DNA of 64,000 nt, from positions 33,777 through 97,776 of the forward strand of contig JABSRG010000004.1 in the NCBI GenBank assembly GCA_013215165.1, in the 5' to 3' direction. Under the pieces are notes generated by a model. That model did not search any database. It was not told the origin of the DNA and was given only the letters and a program-made list of their open reading frames with translations. Positions 8,482 through 16,622 of the stretch are shown here, piece after piece (the stretch's first letter is position 1; every line of letters begins with the position of its first letter). The stretch is from Opitutales bacterium (GTDB lineage Bacteria > Verrucomicrobiota > Verrucomicrobiia > Opitutales > JABSRG01). Position numbers and translations under genes: made by a program.

Positions 8482-9417
8482 ATGGCGCAGTCGAAAAGCA
8501 GATTGGGACGTGGATTGGGTAGCTTAATTTCTGGAGGGGTATCCGCGGCACCCAAAAAATCTCCAGCCAAAAAGGCGAACGCCCCTTCTAAGGCAGAAGC
8601 TGCGAAGACTCCTCCTACCAGCAGCACCTTCCAGTTGGTGGAGATCAGCGTGTCCAAAGTTGTAAGCAATCCATATCAGCCACGCCGAGAGTTCCGCCAA
8701 GACCAGATAATGGAACTGGCTCACTCTATTCGCGCAGAAGGACTGCTCCAGCCCGTCGTCGTTCGAGAAAAGGACGGCAAATTCGAGCTCATTGCCGGAG
8801 AGCGCCGTCTACGGGCCTTCCAATTCCTAAAAATCCTCAAGATACCCGCACGTATTATTACTGCCAGCGACGCGTCTAGCGCTGCCTTGGCCCTGATAGA
8901 AAATCTACAGCGCGAAGGCCTGAATCCGATTGAGGAAGCCTACGGTTTTGCCAGCTTGATAGGCGATTTTGATCTCACCCAGGAAGAGGCCTCGGAACGA
9001 GTCGGCAAAGGCCGTGCGACCGTCGCCAACTCGCTGCGTTTGCTCAATTTAGATGAGAAAATCCAGGGCTATCTGGCAAAAGGACTTATTTCCACAGGCC
9101 ATGCAAAAGTCATCCTAGGGCTGAGCGAACCGGCCGAACGCGAGATGCTGGCACAGCGCATCATCGAGCAAGGCATGAGCGTGCGTGAAGCTGAAAAAGC
9201 CTTGAAGCGCCTTAAAGACGGCAGCGGAGGTAAACATTCCCAATCAGGCAAAAGCGAAAACGCTGCTGTAGCTGACCTTGAGCGCAAATTAGCTTCTCAG
9301 CTTAACACGCCTGTATCGCTGAAGCACTCAGCCAAGAAGGGCAAAATCGTTATCGAATATTTCGGCAATGATGACCTCCAACGTGTCCTCGAACGACTCG
9401 GGCTAAGCAGCGAATAG
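8482..9417 (+). CDS. parB: chromosome partitioning protein ParB
   Basis: DNA-binding CTPase that nucleates the partition complex at parS sites. The open frame begins at 8413, but the first 23 codons overlap the LysM gene; I chose the ATG at 8482, which gives the canonical start M-A-Q-S-K-S-R-L-G-R-G-L-G-S-L-I. Seen in order: N-P-Y-Q-P-R-R-E-F, E-K-D-G-K-F-E-L-I-A-G-E-R-R-L-R-A (the CTP-binding Box), E-N-L-Q-R-E-G-L-N-P-I-E-E-A, and a helix-turn-helix around E-R-V-G-K-G-R-A-T-V-A-N-S-L. 311 aa, a normal length. No parA lies next to it, which is unusual. Confidence 0.93.
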   Translation: MAQSKSRLGRGLGSLISGGVSAAPKKSPAKKANAPSKAEAAKTPPTSSTFQLVEISVSKVVSNPYQPRREFRQDQIMELAHSIRAEGLLQPVVVREKDGKFELIAGERRLRAFQFLKILKIPARIITASDASSAALALIENLQREGLNPIEEAYGFASLIGDFDLTQEEASERVGKGRATVANSLRLLNLDEKIQGYLAKGLISTGHAKVILGLSEPAEREMLAQRIIEQGMSVREAEKALKRLKDGSGGKHSQSGKSENAAVADLERKLASQLNTPVSLKHSAKKGKIVIEYFGNDDLQRVLERLGLSSE

Positions 9418-9459
9418 AATCCCGAACTCCTTCCCAACCTAGACAACCCAAACTAATTT

Positions 9460-10713
9460 ATGGACTCAAAAGTGTTTGATTACGCCAAGGAAGAATACGC
9501 CGCCCTCGGCATCGATGTTGAAGCCGTGCTCTCCCAGCTCGACGCTATCCCGATTTCCATACCCTGCTGGCAGGGCGACGATGTAGCCGGGTTCGAGAAG
9601 CCCGACGCAAAACTTGGCAGCGGCGGTGCCGTTGTCACCGGAAACTACATGGGCAAAGCGCGCAGCATCGCAGAGCTTCAATCGGACGCAGAAAAAGCCT
9701 TCTCGCTCATTCCCGGCAAAAAGCGTTTTAATCTTCACGCCAGTTACGGAGATTTCTTTGGCACATTGCCCGAACGCAACGCCATCACACCCGAAAATTT
9801 TGCTGGCTGGGCAGATTGGGCCAATAGCCAAGATGTGAAGCTGGATTTCAATCCAACCTACTTCTCCCATCCAAAATCCGACGACGGATTCACACTCGCC
9901 AGTTTAGACGTAGGCATTCGTGAATATTGGATCGAACATGGCATAGCCTGCCGCAAAATCGCAGAGTCTTTAGGCAAGGCAGTAGGTGAGACCGTAGTGA
10001 CAAATTTCTGGATTCCAGATGGTTATAAGGACACGCCGATCAACCGCCGAATCCACCGACAGCATCTCGAAGCATCGCTGGATAAGATCTTTGCGGAAAA
10101 AATCGATCCAGGGACTAACATCGATGCTGTGGAATGTAAGCTGTTTGGGATCGCATCAGAATCCTACGTCGTGGGTAGCCACGAATTCTACCTCAGCTAC
10201 GCAGTGAAAAATCAGATGACCCTGTGTCTCGATGCGGGCCATTTCCACCCCACGGAAACCCTGGCAGACAAAATCAGCTCTGTGATGCAATTTGTCCCTG
10301 GTCTACTTTTCCACCTGAGCCGCGGCGTCCGGTGGGACAGTGATCACGTGGTGATCGTCGACGATGCCACACAAGCTGCAGTGAGCGAAGTCGTGCGAGG
10401 AGGTTACCTCGAGCGCACTGCGATCGGGCTCGATTTCTTCGACGCCTCGATCAACCGCGTGGCCGCTTGGGTAATCGGTGTGCGCTCCGTTCGCAAAGCC
10501 CTACTCAACGCGCTCTTAGAGCCAACCGCAAAACTCGAAGCAGCCGAGGCAGACGGAGACTATACCGCGCGCTTGGCTTGGCTCGAGGCTTCAAAATATC
10601 TTCCCTCTCAGGTAGTATGGAATGCGTATCTCGAGCGCTCCGGCGTGCCCTCGGAGTTTGCCTGGATGGACGAGATCAAAACATATGAGCGCAACGTGTT
10701 GAGCGCTCGTTAA
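9460..10713 (+). CDS. rhaA: L-rhamnose isomerase
   Basis: Interconverts L-rhamnose and L-rhamnulose, the first step of rhamnose catabolism. 417 aa, the usual family length. Recognised by the N-terminal I-P-C-W-Q-G-D-D-V-A-G-F-E block, F-N-L-H-A-S-Y-G, the metal-binding region around D-F-N-P-T-Y-F-S-H-P-K, and C-L-D-A-G-H-F-H-P-T-E with S-R-G-V-R-W-D-S-D-H. No rhamnulokinase, aldolase, transporter or regulator is beside it, so it is a stand-alone copy between parB and a signalling module. Growth on algal or plant rhamnose polymers is an inference. Confidence 0.95.
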   Translation: MDSKVFDYAKEEYAALGIDVEAVLSQLDAIPISIPCWQGDDVAGFEKPDAKLGSGGAVVTGNYMGKARSIAELQSDAEKAFSLIPGKKRFNLHASYGDFFGTLPERNAITPENFAGWADWANSQDVKLDFNPTYFSHPKSDDGFTLASLDVGIREYWIEHGIACRKIAESLGKAVGETVVTNFWIPDGYKDTPINRRIHRQHLEASLDKIFAEKIDPGTNIDAVECKLFGIASESYVVGSHEFYLSYAVKNQMTLCLDAGHFHPTETLADKISSVMQFVPGLLFHLSRGVRWDSDHVVIVDDATQAAVSEVVRGGYLERTAIGLDFFDASINRVAAWVIGVRSVRKALLNALLEPTAKLEAAEADGDYTARLAWLEASKYLPSQVVWNAYLERSGVPSEFAWMDEIKTYERNVLSAR

Positions 10714-10855
10714 GGCCATCACTCATTCTCTTTTGCTATCGATTAGTCAGAATCAGCGGGAGGTTTTTTCGGTGTAATAGCGTTGCTCATACATTCTCCC
10801 TATTTTTGCACTCGCTTTTAAAGTTTATCCCTAGCCGTGTCGACGTTTGACGGGT

Positions 10856-13168
10856 ATGGATAACCTGCTGGACCCGCCTAGTCCTGAGGAGGAAAACGAC
10901 CTCTTAAAGAATGAAACCGAGCTGAAGGATAACTTCTTCCGCCAGTTTCGCCGTCGGGTCTTGCTCATCGACGACACCGAAAGCGTGCTCAATGACTATG
11001 AACGCATCCTGCGCCCCGAGCCCGAGGATGACCTCCTCGGCGAAATGGAGGATTTTCTATTCGATGACGAAGATGAATCAGATGGTAAAACAGAGAAAGG
11101 TGAGGCCAACCAGGAATACGAATTTGAACTCGCTTTCGCCCCTCAGGGTGAAGACGGATATAATTTAGCCAAAGATGCCAGAGATAAAGGGGAGCCTTTC
11201 CAACTCGCCTTCGTAGACATGCGGATGCCGCCCGGCTGGGACGGTTTGCAAACCATCCAGGCGATCATGCGTATCGACCCGGATATGCACTTTGTAATCA
11301 GCACCGCATACAGTGACTTCACGTGGGCGGAGACCATGGATAAAATTGGCCAAGCAGATTCTGACCGCGTGCTCATACTTAAAAAGCCTTTTGACACCTC
11401 TGAAGTCTGGCAGATGGCAGTCGCTTTGACTGAAAAATGGTTTTTAAAGCAGACCGCGAAAATCCGTGAAACGGAACTCGCGGAACTCGTTAAAGTCCGT
11501 ACATCAGAACTCCTTAAGACCCAAGACAGCCTCGTAGAAGCGCGCAACCAAGCAATCGAAGCCAGCGAGGCGAAGAGCCGGTTCCTAGCAGGTATGAGTC
11601 ATGAGATCCGCACGCCGCTTAACGCAGTAATCGGCCTCGCAGAAACACTTCAGTCTCTTGAACTCTCTGAAGAGGCTGTCGAGATGGTAACGACCCTGAA
11701 TTCGTCCACCGATCATCTGCTTAACATGATCAACGACATCCTCGAATTTTCAAAGATCGAGGCTGGCAAAATGGAATTGGAGAGCATTCGTTTCGATCTC
11801 CAGACCTGCATCAATGATGTGATTCAGCTGTTTGGTCGAAAAGCTCACGAAAAAGGTATCGGGCTCTGGTTTTCATATCCGTTTTGGGTTCCCACTCGTG
11901 TGGTAGGCGACCCGACACGCTTTAAGCAGATTTTGACCAACTTAGTCTCGAATGCTGTCAAATTCACCGACGAAGGCCAAGTATACGTCTCAGTAAATTT
12001 CTCAGAGGGTAAGGACAAAGAAAAACTATTTACGATCACTGTAGACGATAGCGGCCCAGGTATATCGGAAGATTCGCAAAAGAATCTCTTCTCTGAGTAT
12101 CGTCAGGCAGATAGCTCGACTGCACGCCAATTTGGAGGAACTGGACTTGGACTACAAATTAGCCGGCGGCTCGCTACCCTAATGGGAGGCAATATCCAAG
12201 TTGAGAGTACCATCGGCAAAGGAAGCCAATTCCGCGTTACACTTCCCTTTTCTGAAGCAACCGATCCTGAAAATCAAAATATGCGGATCAATACTTCAGA
12301 GATGGAGACTCGCGATTTCCACGTTATCGATCTCCGTGGAGACTCAGTCCATCTGGTGGATTGTATGCGGAATTACGCGGGAGGCGTCTTTGTCTATTCG
12401 AGCGTTCAGGAATATGCAGAGAAGGCTGATGTCCATGAGCTCGACATCGCGGTAATCAACGTGGACGAACTCACGGAACAGGTGAAAGAGTTATGCGGAG
12501 AGATGGACCGAGAAAAACGATGCTCCATTGCTAAGATCATCATTTCACATACTTATCGAAATCCAACAGCGGACGAGGCACGACCTTTCAACATCAGAGG
12601 CCACATGACCATGCCCGTAGATGTTTATGAGTTTGTCTACGCCCTCACACTTATCTGCCGCGAACGTGAATTCCATGCCGACACACCGGTAATCACACGT
12701 CAACTCGTCCGTATGCGTCGCCAAATCCCGTCCACGGATGAACGCTATGTCGTAGAAGAGCTCTCAGGCCACGTCCTTCTCGTCGAAGACAATGTCGTAA
12801 ACCAACGTGTGACGAAAATGATCCTAAAGCGTATGGGCATTACAGCAGATGTCGCTGGAGATGGCGCCGAAGCCATCGAAATGTTACGCAGTGGAGAATA
12901 CGATCTCGCCTTGATGGATTGTAATATGCCCGTGATGGACGGATTCGACGCAACGCGAAAAATTCGAGAATACGATCTCAAGAACCGGCAAGGAAGGGCG
13001 ATCCCTATAATAGCGATGACTGCGTGCGTAATAGATGAGGAAATTAAGAATTGCTACGATGCGGGGATGAATGACTACCTACCGAAACCAGCAAAGCCGT
13101 CAGCGATTTCTATCGCGCTGAAGCGTTGGCTCAATGAGCGATCAACTGAAGGAGGCGTACGTGGCTGA
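10856..13168 (+). CDS. soluble hybrid histidine kinase, REC-HisKA-HATPase-REC
   Basis: A 770-aa cytoplasmic kinase without membrane segments. Order: an N-terminal REC domain (L-L-I-D-D-T-E near 38; phospho-Asp in A-F-V-D-M-R-M-P near 118) interrupted by an acidic insert of about 45 residues after helix 1; a coiled linker; HisKA with M-S-H-E-I-R-T-P near 247; HATPase with N-L-V-S-N-A-V-K-F-T, D-S-G-P-G-I and G-T-G-L-G-L; and a C-terminal REC (V-L-L-V-E-D-N, phospho-Asp in L-M-D-C-N-M-P near 687). A TTG start at 10847 is also possible; I prefer the ATG at 10856. It overlaps the next kinase gene, and its first REC is a paralogue of the third gene's REC. Input signal unknown. Confidence 0.88.
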   Translation: MDNLLDPPSPEEENDLLKNETELKDNFFRQFRRRVLLIDDTESVLNDYERILRPEPEDDLLGEMEDFLFDDEDESDGKTEKGEANQEYEFELAFAPQGEDGYNLAKDARDKGEPFQLAFVDMRMPPGWDGLQTIQAIMRIDPDMHFVISTAYSDFTWAETMDKIGQADSDRVLILKKPFDTSEVWQMAVALTEKWFLKQTAKIRETELAELVKVRTSELLKTQDSLVEARNQAIEASEAKSRFLAGMSHEIRTPLNAVIGLAETLQSLELSEEAVEMVTTLNSSTDHLLNMINDILEFSKIEAGKMELESIRFDLQTCINDVIQLFGRKAHEKGIGLWFSYPFWVPTRVVGDPTRFKQILTNLVSNAVKFTDEGQVYVSVNFSEGKDKEKLFTITVDDSGPGISEDSQKNLFSEYRQADSSTARQFGGTGLGLQISRRLATLMGGNIQVESTIGKGSQFRVTLPFSEATDPENQNMRINTSEMETRDFHVIDLRGDSVHLVDCMRNYAGGVFVYSSVQEYAEKADVHELDIAVINVDELTEQVKELCGEMDREKRCSIAKIIISHTYRNPTADEARPFNIRGHMTMPVDVYEFVYALTLICREREFHADTPVITRQLVRMRRQIPSTDERYVVEELSGHVLLVEDNVVNQRVTKMILKRMGITADVAGDGAEAIEMLRSGEYDLALMDCNMPVMDGFDATRKIREYDLKNRQGRAIPIIAMTACVIDEEIKNCYDAGMNDYLPKPAKPSAISIALKRWLNERSTEGGVRG

Positions 13169-14153
13169 GGCTTCTCCTAGCCCACCTGGCATAAAGCTTT
13201 CCACCCGTGAGCTTCCAGAGGTCACGCGAATAGTGACTCGAGGTAGCAAAGACGGCGTAGAACATACCGCCGAAGAGGCTATCCGAGATCTGATGGAAGA
13301 AATGGCCGTTCTTGCAGAAAAGGCCAACACGACAGAGATGATCAGTGGCATCATCCACAATTTAGGCAATGTCCTCAACAGCCTAAATATATCCATCCTC
13401 ATGCTCGAAGATCGTCTCTCAAATTCTAAAGTTAGCGGCCTTGAGCGCCTTTGTCTGATGATTCAAGAGCATGCTAGCGAAAGCAAATTTCTTAGCGAGC
13501 ATCCGAAAGGAAAGCATATACCCGATTATCTAGATAAATTGACTCAAGTGCTGAAAGAGGACATCGAGAAATCTCACACTGAAGTGATGGAACTTCAACA
13601 ATACGTTTCTCACATGAAAGAGCTGACACGTGTGCAGCAAAATCTAGCGAAAAAGAGCAACACACATAGATCAATTGAACCAGTTGAAATGGAGTCGGTC
13701 GTCGAAGAGGCCATCCTGTTACATCAGCATTCTTTTAATCGTCACAGCATTGAACTCGTAACGCACTTTGAACCTGGCATCATCGCCGAGACCGATAAGC
13801 ACAAGCTCATTCAAGTCGTCGTGAACTTTATCTCAAATGCCAAGGAGGCCTGCTCCAGAAAAACGCAGCCCACCCGGCGAGTCATCCTGCGGACCTGGCA
13901 AACTCCCGATAACATGGCCTGCATTGAGGTTGAAGACTCCGGGACTGGCATCAGCCCAGAGCAGTTCGAAATGCTATTTCGACACGGCTTCACAACCAAA
14001 AAATCAGGACACGGCTTCGGCTTACACAGCTGCCGCAAAATCTCTGAAGAATTGGGAGGATATATCGAGGCATTCAGCGAAGGAATCGGCTATGGGGCCC
14101 GATTTAGCGTGTTCATACCCTGCACCCCAACAGTCCACACGTCCCATGATTGA
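13161..14153 (+). CDS. small soluble histidine kinase (HNLGN-type)
   Basis: A 330-aa ATP-binding kinase. The phospho-acceptor region is I-I-H-N-L-G-N-V-L-N-S, an unusual H-box type; the HATPase part has F-I-S-N-A-K-E-A (N box), D-S-G-T-G-I (G1), F-T-T-K-K-S-G-H-G-F-G-L-H (G2). I chose the GTG at 13161 because GGAGG lies at 13151-13155, five bases before it; an ATG at 13134 in the same frame has no Shine-Dalgarno. With GTG it overlaps the upstream hybrid kinase by 8 bases. No sensor domain or membrane segment is visible, so it probably works as a partner of its neighbours. Confidence 0.82.
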   Translation: MAEASPSPPGIKLSTRELPEVTRIVTRGSKDGVEHTAEEAIRDLMEEMAVLAEKANTTEMISGIIHNLGNVLNSLNISILMLEDRLSNSKVSGLERLCLMIQEHASESKFLSEHPKGKHIPDYLDKLTQVLKEDIEKSHTEVMELQQYVSHMKELTRVQQNLAKKSNTHRSIEPVEMESVVEEAILLHQHSFNRHSIELVTHFEPGIIAETDKHKLIQVVVNFISNAKEACSRKTQPTRRVILRTWQTPDNMACIEVEDSGTGISPEQFEMLFRHGFTTKKSGHGFGLHSCRKISEELGGYIEAFSEGIGYGARFSVFIPCTPTVHTSHD

Positions 14154-15012
14154 TATGCCTGAGGAAACCAGAAATGATACCATGAACCGCCATGTCCTCA
14201 TCATCGATGACAATCCGAGTATCCATGAAGACTTTAAGCGTATACTCGATCAAGAGCAGGACGAAGCTGGTGAAGCGCTTGATGCCGCAGCAGCATTACT
14301 TTTCGAAGAAGATGAGGGTACGAATGGAACTGATGAAGTAGTCACAGAAGAGAGTTTTGAACTAAAGCACGCAATGGGCGGTAAAGAGGGCCTTGCTCTA
14401 GTCGAAAAGCACTTGGAAACCGCCAACCCAATATCCGTTGCCTTCGTAGACATGAGGATGCCGCCAGGCTGGAATGGTTTAGAAACCATTGAGCGGCTAT
14501 GGGCATCTGATCCACGTCTTCAAATTGTCATCTGTTCGGCTTACTCCGATGTCAGCTGGGATACTATTCGCCGTCAGTTTGGCCAGCGCGATAACCTCTT
14601 GATCCTCCGAAAACCTTTTGAGCCGGAGGAAGTGCAACAAATCGCAAGTTCGCTAACACAGAAATGGGATCTCGAAACGAACGGAAAAACAATCTACACC
14701 GTCGCACCCGAATACCCATTGCGCCTAGTCGAAGTGAAGCCCAAAAAAGTGACTGCTAAAGCACTGATTTGTGACGGGTATGTCTCACTCCCCAATGGCG
14801 AAAACCGCAAGGTCTTCCGCAAGGATTCGTCAGATGCCCCAACGACCCCGACCCGTGCATTGACTCAATTTGTTGAATCGCAAGAAAATGTCGTCGAGGA
14901 GCTCTCGGAAAAACTTGCCATGGAGTCTGGCAAACTCGATCAAGCACGGACGCTGCTCGCGTCGATGCAGCGCGATGAAGTAAGCTCCTTGGAAGATCTA
15001 GCAAATCCCTGA
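14146..15012 (+). CDS. response regulator with insert-containing REC domain and unknown C-terminus
   Basis: A 288-aa protein. The REC domain has V-L-I-I-D-D-N-P near residue 16, an acidic insert (E-A-L-D-A-A-A-A-L-L-F-E-E-D-E-G) and the phospho-Asp in A-F-V-D-M-R-M-P-P-G-W near 104, then R-K-P-F. It is a close paralogue of the N-terminal REC of the first kinase of this operon, including the position of the insert. The C-terminal 110 residues have no DNA-binding motif; they end in a coiled coil (V-V-E-E-L-S-E-K-L-A). Start ATG 14146 overlaps the kinase stop by 8 bases; 14155 and 14182 are alternatives. Probably a phosphate acceptor or connector rather than a transcription factor. Confidence 0.8.
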   Translation: MIDMPEETRNDTMNRHVLIIDDNPSIHEDFKRILDQEQDEAGEALDAAAALLFEEDEGTNGTDEVVTEESFELKHAMGGKEGLALVEKHLETANPISVAFVDMRMPPGWNGLETIERLWASDPRLQIVICSAYSDVSWDTIRRQFGQRDNLLILRKPFEPEEVQQIASSLTQKWDLETNGKTIYTVAPEYPLRLVEVKPKKVTAKALICDGYVSLPNGENRKVFRKDSSDAPTTPTRALTQFVESQENVVEELSEKLAMESGKLDQARTLLASMQRDEVSSLEDLANP

Positions 15013-15021
15013 CCTAGGGAT

Positions 15022-15696
15022 TCAGTACACTTCGCTAGTCGACTCGCCATTACAGAGAGCCGCGCATGAACTATAGCCTACTCCCAGACGAGTTACGCCC
15101 ATGTCGATGTACGCTTGAGCCTGCTCCGCAGTGCGAATGCCCCCGGACGCTTTTACCTGTATGCGGCCGTCAGCGGCCATAAGCATAGCCGAAATCGCTT
15201 CAACCGTTGCCCCACCCCCAGCGAATCCTGTTGAGGTCTTTACCCAATCCGCACCGGCAGTAATGCTAACCTCGGTCGCTCGTATAATTTCAGCTTCCTG
15301 GAGAAAAAACGTCTCGAAAATTACTTTAAGAGGGACACCCGCATCCCGGGTTACCGACGAGACCGCCTCGATGTCCTCGGCAACACCACCCCAATCTCCC
15401 GATCTCACCAGGCCAAAATTGACGACCATGTCGATCTCAGCGACCCCCAAGTCAATGTAACGCGCGGCTTCATCAGCCTTACTCGCACTCAGGGTCGCTC
15501 CATGCGGAAAGGCGAGTACGACACATACATCCGTTTCGCTTCCAGCGCATAGGTCCTTAGCCAGGGCGATATCCCAAGGACGCACGCAGGCAGTCCGGGC
15601 CGTGTGATCGACGCAGGTTTGTATCGCAACGCGCGCGTCGTCACGCGTCATTTCCGGCTTCAATACCGCAGCATCCAGATAGCGAGAAAGATTCAT
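15022..15696 (-). CDS. deoC: deoxyribose-phosphate aldolase
   Basis: Cleaves 2-deoxyribose-5-phosphate to glyceraldehyde-3-phosphate and acetaldehyde in deoxynucleoside catabolism. 224 aa from the ATG at 15696; a longer open frame overlaps ilvE and is not needed. The Schiff-base Lys is K153 in W-V-K-T-S-T-G-F, with the second Lys in V-K-A-S-G-G-I-R and the proton-relay Asp in E-I-D-M-V-V-N-F-G. It follows ilvE by 13 bases on the same strand, so the two are probably co-transcribed. It converges with the response regulator gene, only 9 bases apart. Confidence 0.93.
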   Translation of the reverse strand: MNLSRYLDAAVLKPEMTRDDARVAIQTCVDHTARTACVRPWDIALAKDLCAGSETDVCVVLAFPHGATLSASKADEAARYIDLGVAEIDMVVNFGLVRSGDWGGVAEDIEAVSSVTRDAGVPLKVIFETFFLQEAEIIRATEVSITAGADWVKTSTGFAGGGATVEAISAMLMAADGRIQVKASGGIRTAEQAQAYIDMGVTRLGVGYSSCAALCNGESTSEVY

Positions 15697-15709
15697 AGGG
15701 TCTGGACGT

Positions 15710-16576
15710 TTAAATCCTAGTGCCGCGACTGCTGACGAGTGAGCGAAACTTCTCGAGGAACTGCTTAGTGAGTTCACCGGGTTTGGCATCTCCAATAGGC
15801 CGACCATCAATACCAGTGACCGGTACGATCTCAGCCGCAGTGCCCGTGAGGAAGCATTCATCGGCACACCACATGTCGTATCGCGTGAGATTACCTTCAA
15901 CTACCTCAACTCCGAGTTCGCCAGCAATGCCCATAACAAAATCACGCGTAATACCCTTGAGCGCCCCTGCGCTAGTTTCAGGAGTATAGAGTTTACCTTT
16001 ATGTACGATGAAAATGTTGTCCCCCGTGCACTCGGCGACATAGCCCTGGTCATTCATCATTATGGCCTCGTGATAACCAAGCTGCTGACATTCGATCTTG
16101 GCTAAGATATTGTTGAGATAATTGAGCGACTTTACCATGGGAGGCAAAGCTGCCGGGTTTATCCGGCGTGAAGGAACAGTGATGATCTCCAGCCCTTTCT
16201 CATAAAATTCTACTGGGTAGAGCTGTATCTTATCTGCGATGATGATGAGCTGTGGCTCGACGCAGTTGTGAATCGATAATCCCAAGGTTCCCACACCCCG
16301 TGTTGCAACAAGGCGTATATAGCCGTCTTTCAGATCGTTAGCACGGCAAGTCTCACAGATTGCCTCAGCAATCTCCGCCCTGCTCCAGGGCATCTTGAGC
16401 AAGATGGCCTTGGCCGAATATTCAAAGCGCTCCAAGTGCTCATCTAGCAGAAACACACAGCCGTCATAGAGACGGATCCCTTCAAAGATCCCGTCACCAT
16501 ACAAAAGACCATGGTCAAAGACCGAGACCTTGGCGTCCTTCTCATCGACGAGCTGATTGTTTAAGTAGATTTTCAT
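15710..16576 (-). CDS. ilvE: branched-chain amino acid aminotransferase
   Basis: Fold-type IV PLP enzyme transferring the amino group between glutamate and branched-chain 2-oxo acids. 288 aa. PLP-lysine is K149 in P-P-M-V-K-S-L-N-Y-L-N-N; other conserved blocks are D-H-G-L-L-Y-G-D-G-I-F-E-G-I-R and E-C-T-G-D-N-I-F-I. D-amino acid transaminase and aminodeoxychorismate lyase share this fold, but the overall sequence fits IlvE best. It is followed at 13 bases by deoC. The upstream AAA ATPase gene ends 46 bases before it. Confidence 0.9.
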   Translation of the reverse strand: MKIYLNNQLVDEKDAKVSVFDHGLLYGDGIFEGIRLYDGCVFLLDEHLERFEYSAKAILLKMPWSRAEIAEAICETCRANDLKDGYIRLVATRGVGTLGLSIHNCVEPQLIIIADKIQLYPVEFYEKGLEIITVPSRRINPAALPPMVKSLNYLNNILAKIECQQLGYHEAIMMNDQGYVAECTGDNIFIVHKGKLYTPETSAGALKGITRDFVMGIAGELGVEVVEGNLTRYDMWCADECFLTGTAAEIVPVTGIDGRPIGDAKPGELTKQFLEKFRSLVSSRGTRI

Positions 16577-16622
16577 GACTAAAACCTACCGATAAACCAA
16601 GCCGGAGCCAATCGATCAACTT

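Noticed and set aside
13837..14145. N-terminal extension of the insert-REC regulator
   Set aside because: This part lies inside the HATPase region of the preceding kinase in another frame, and the REC domain begins only after 14146.
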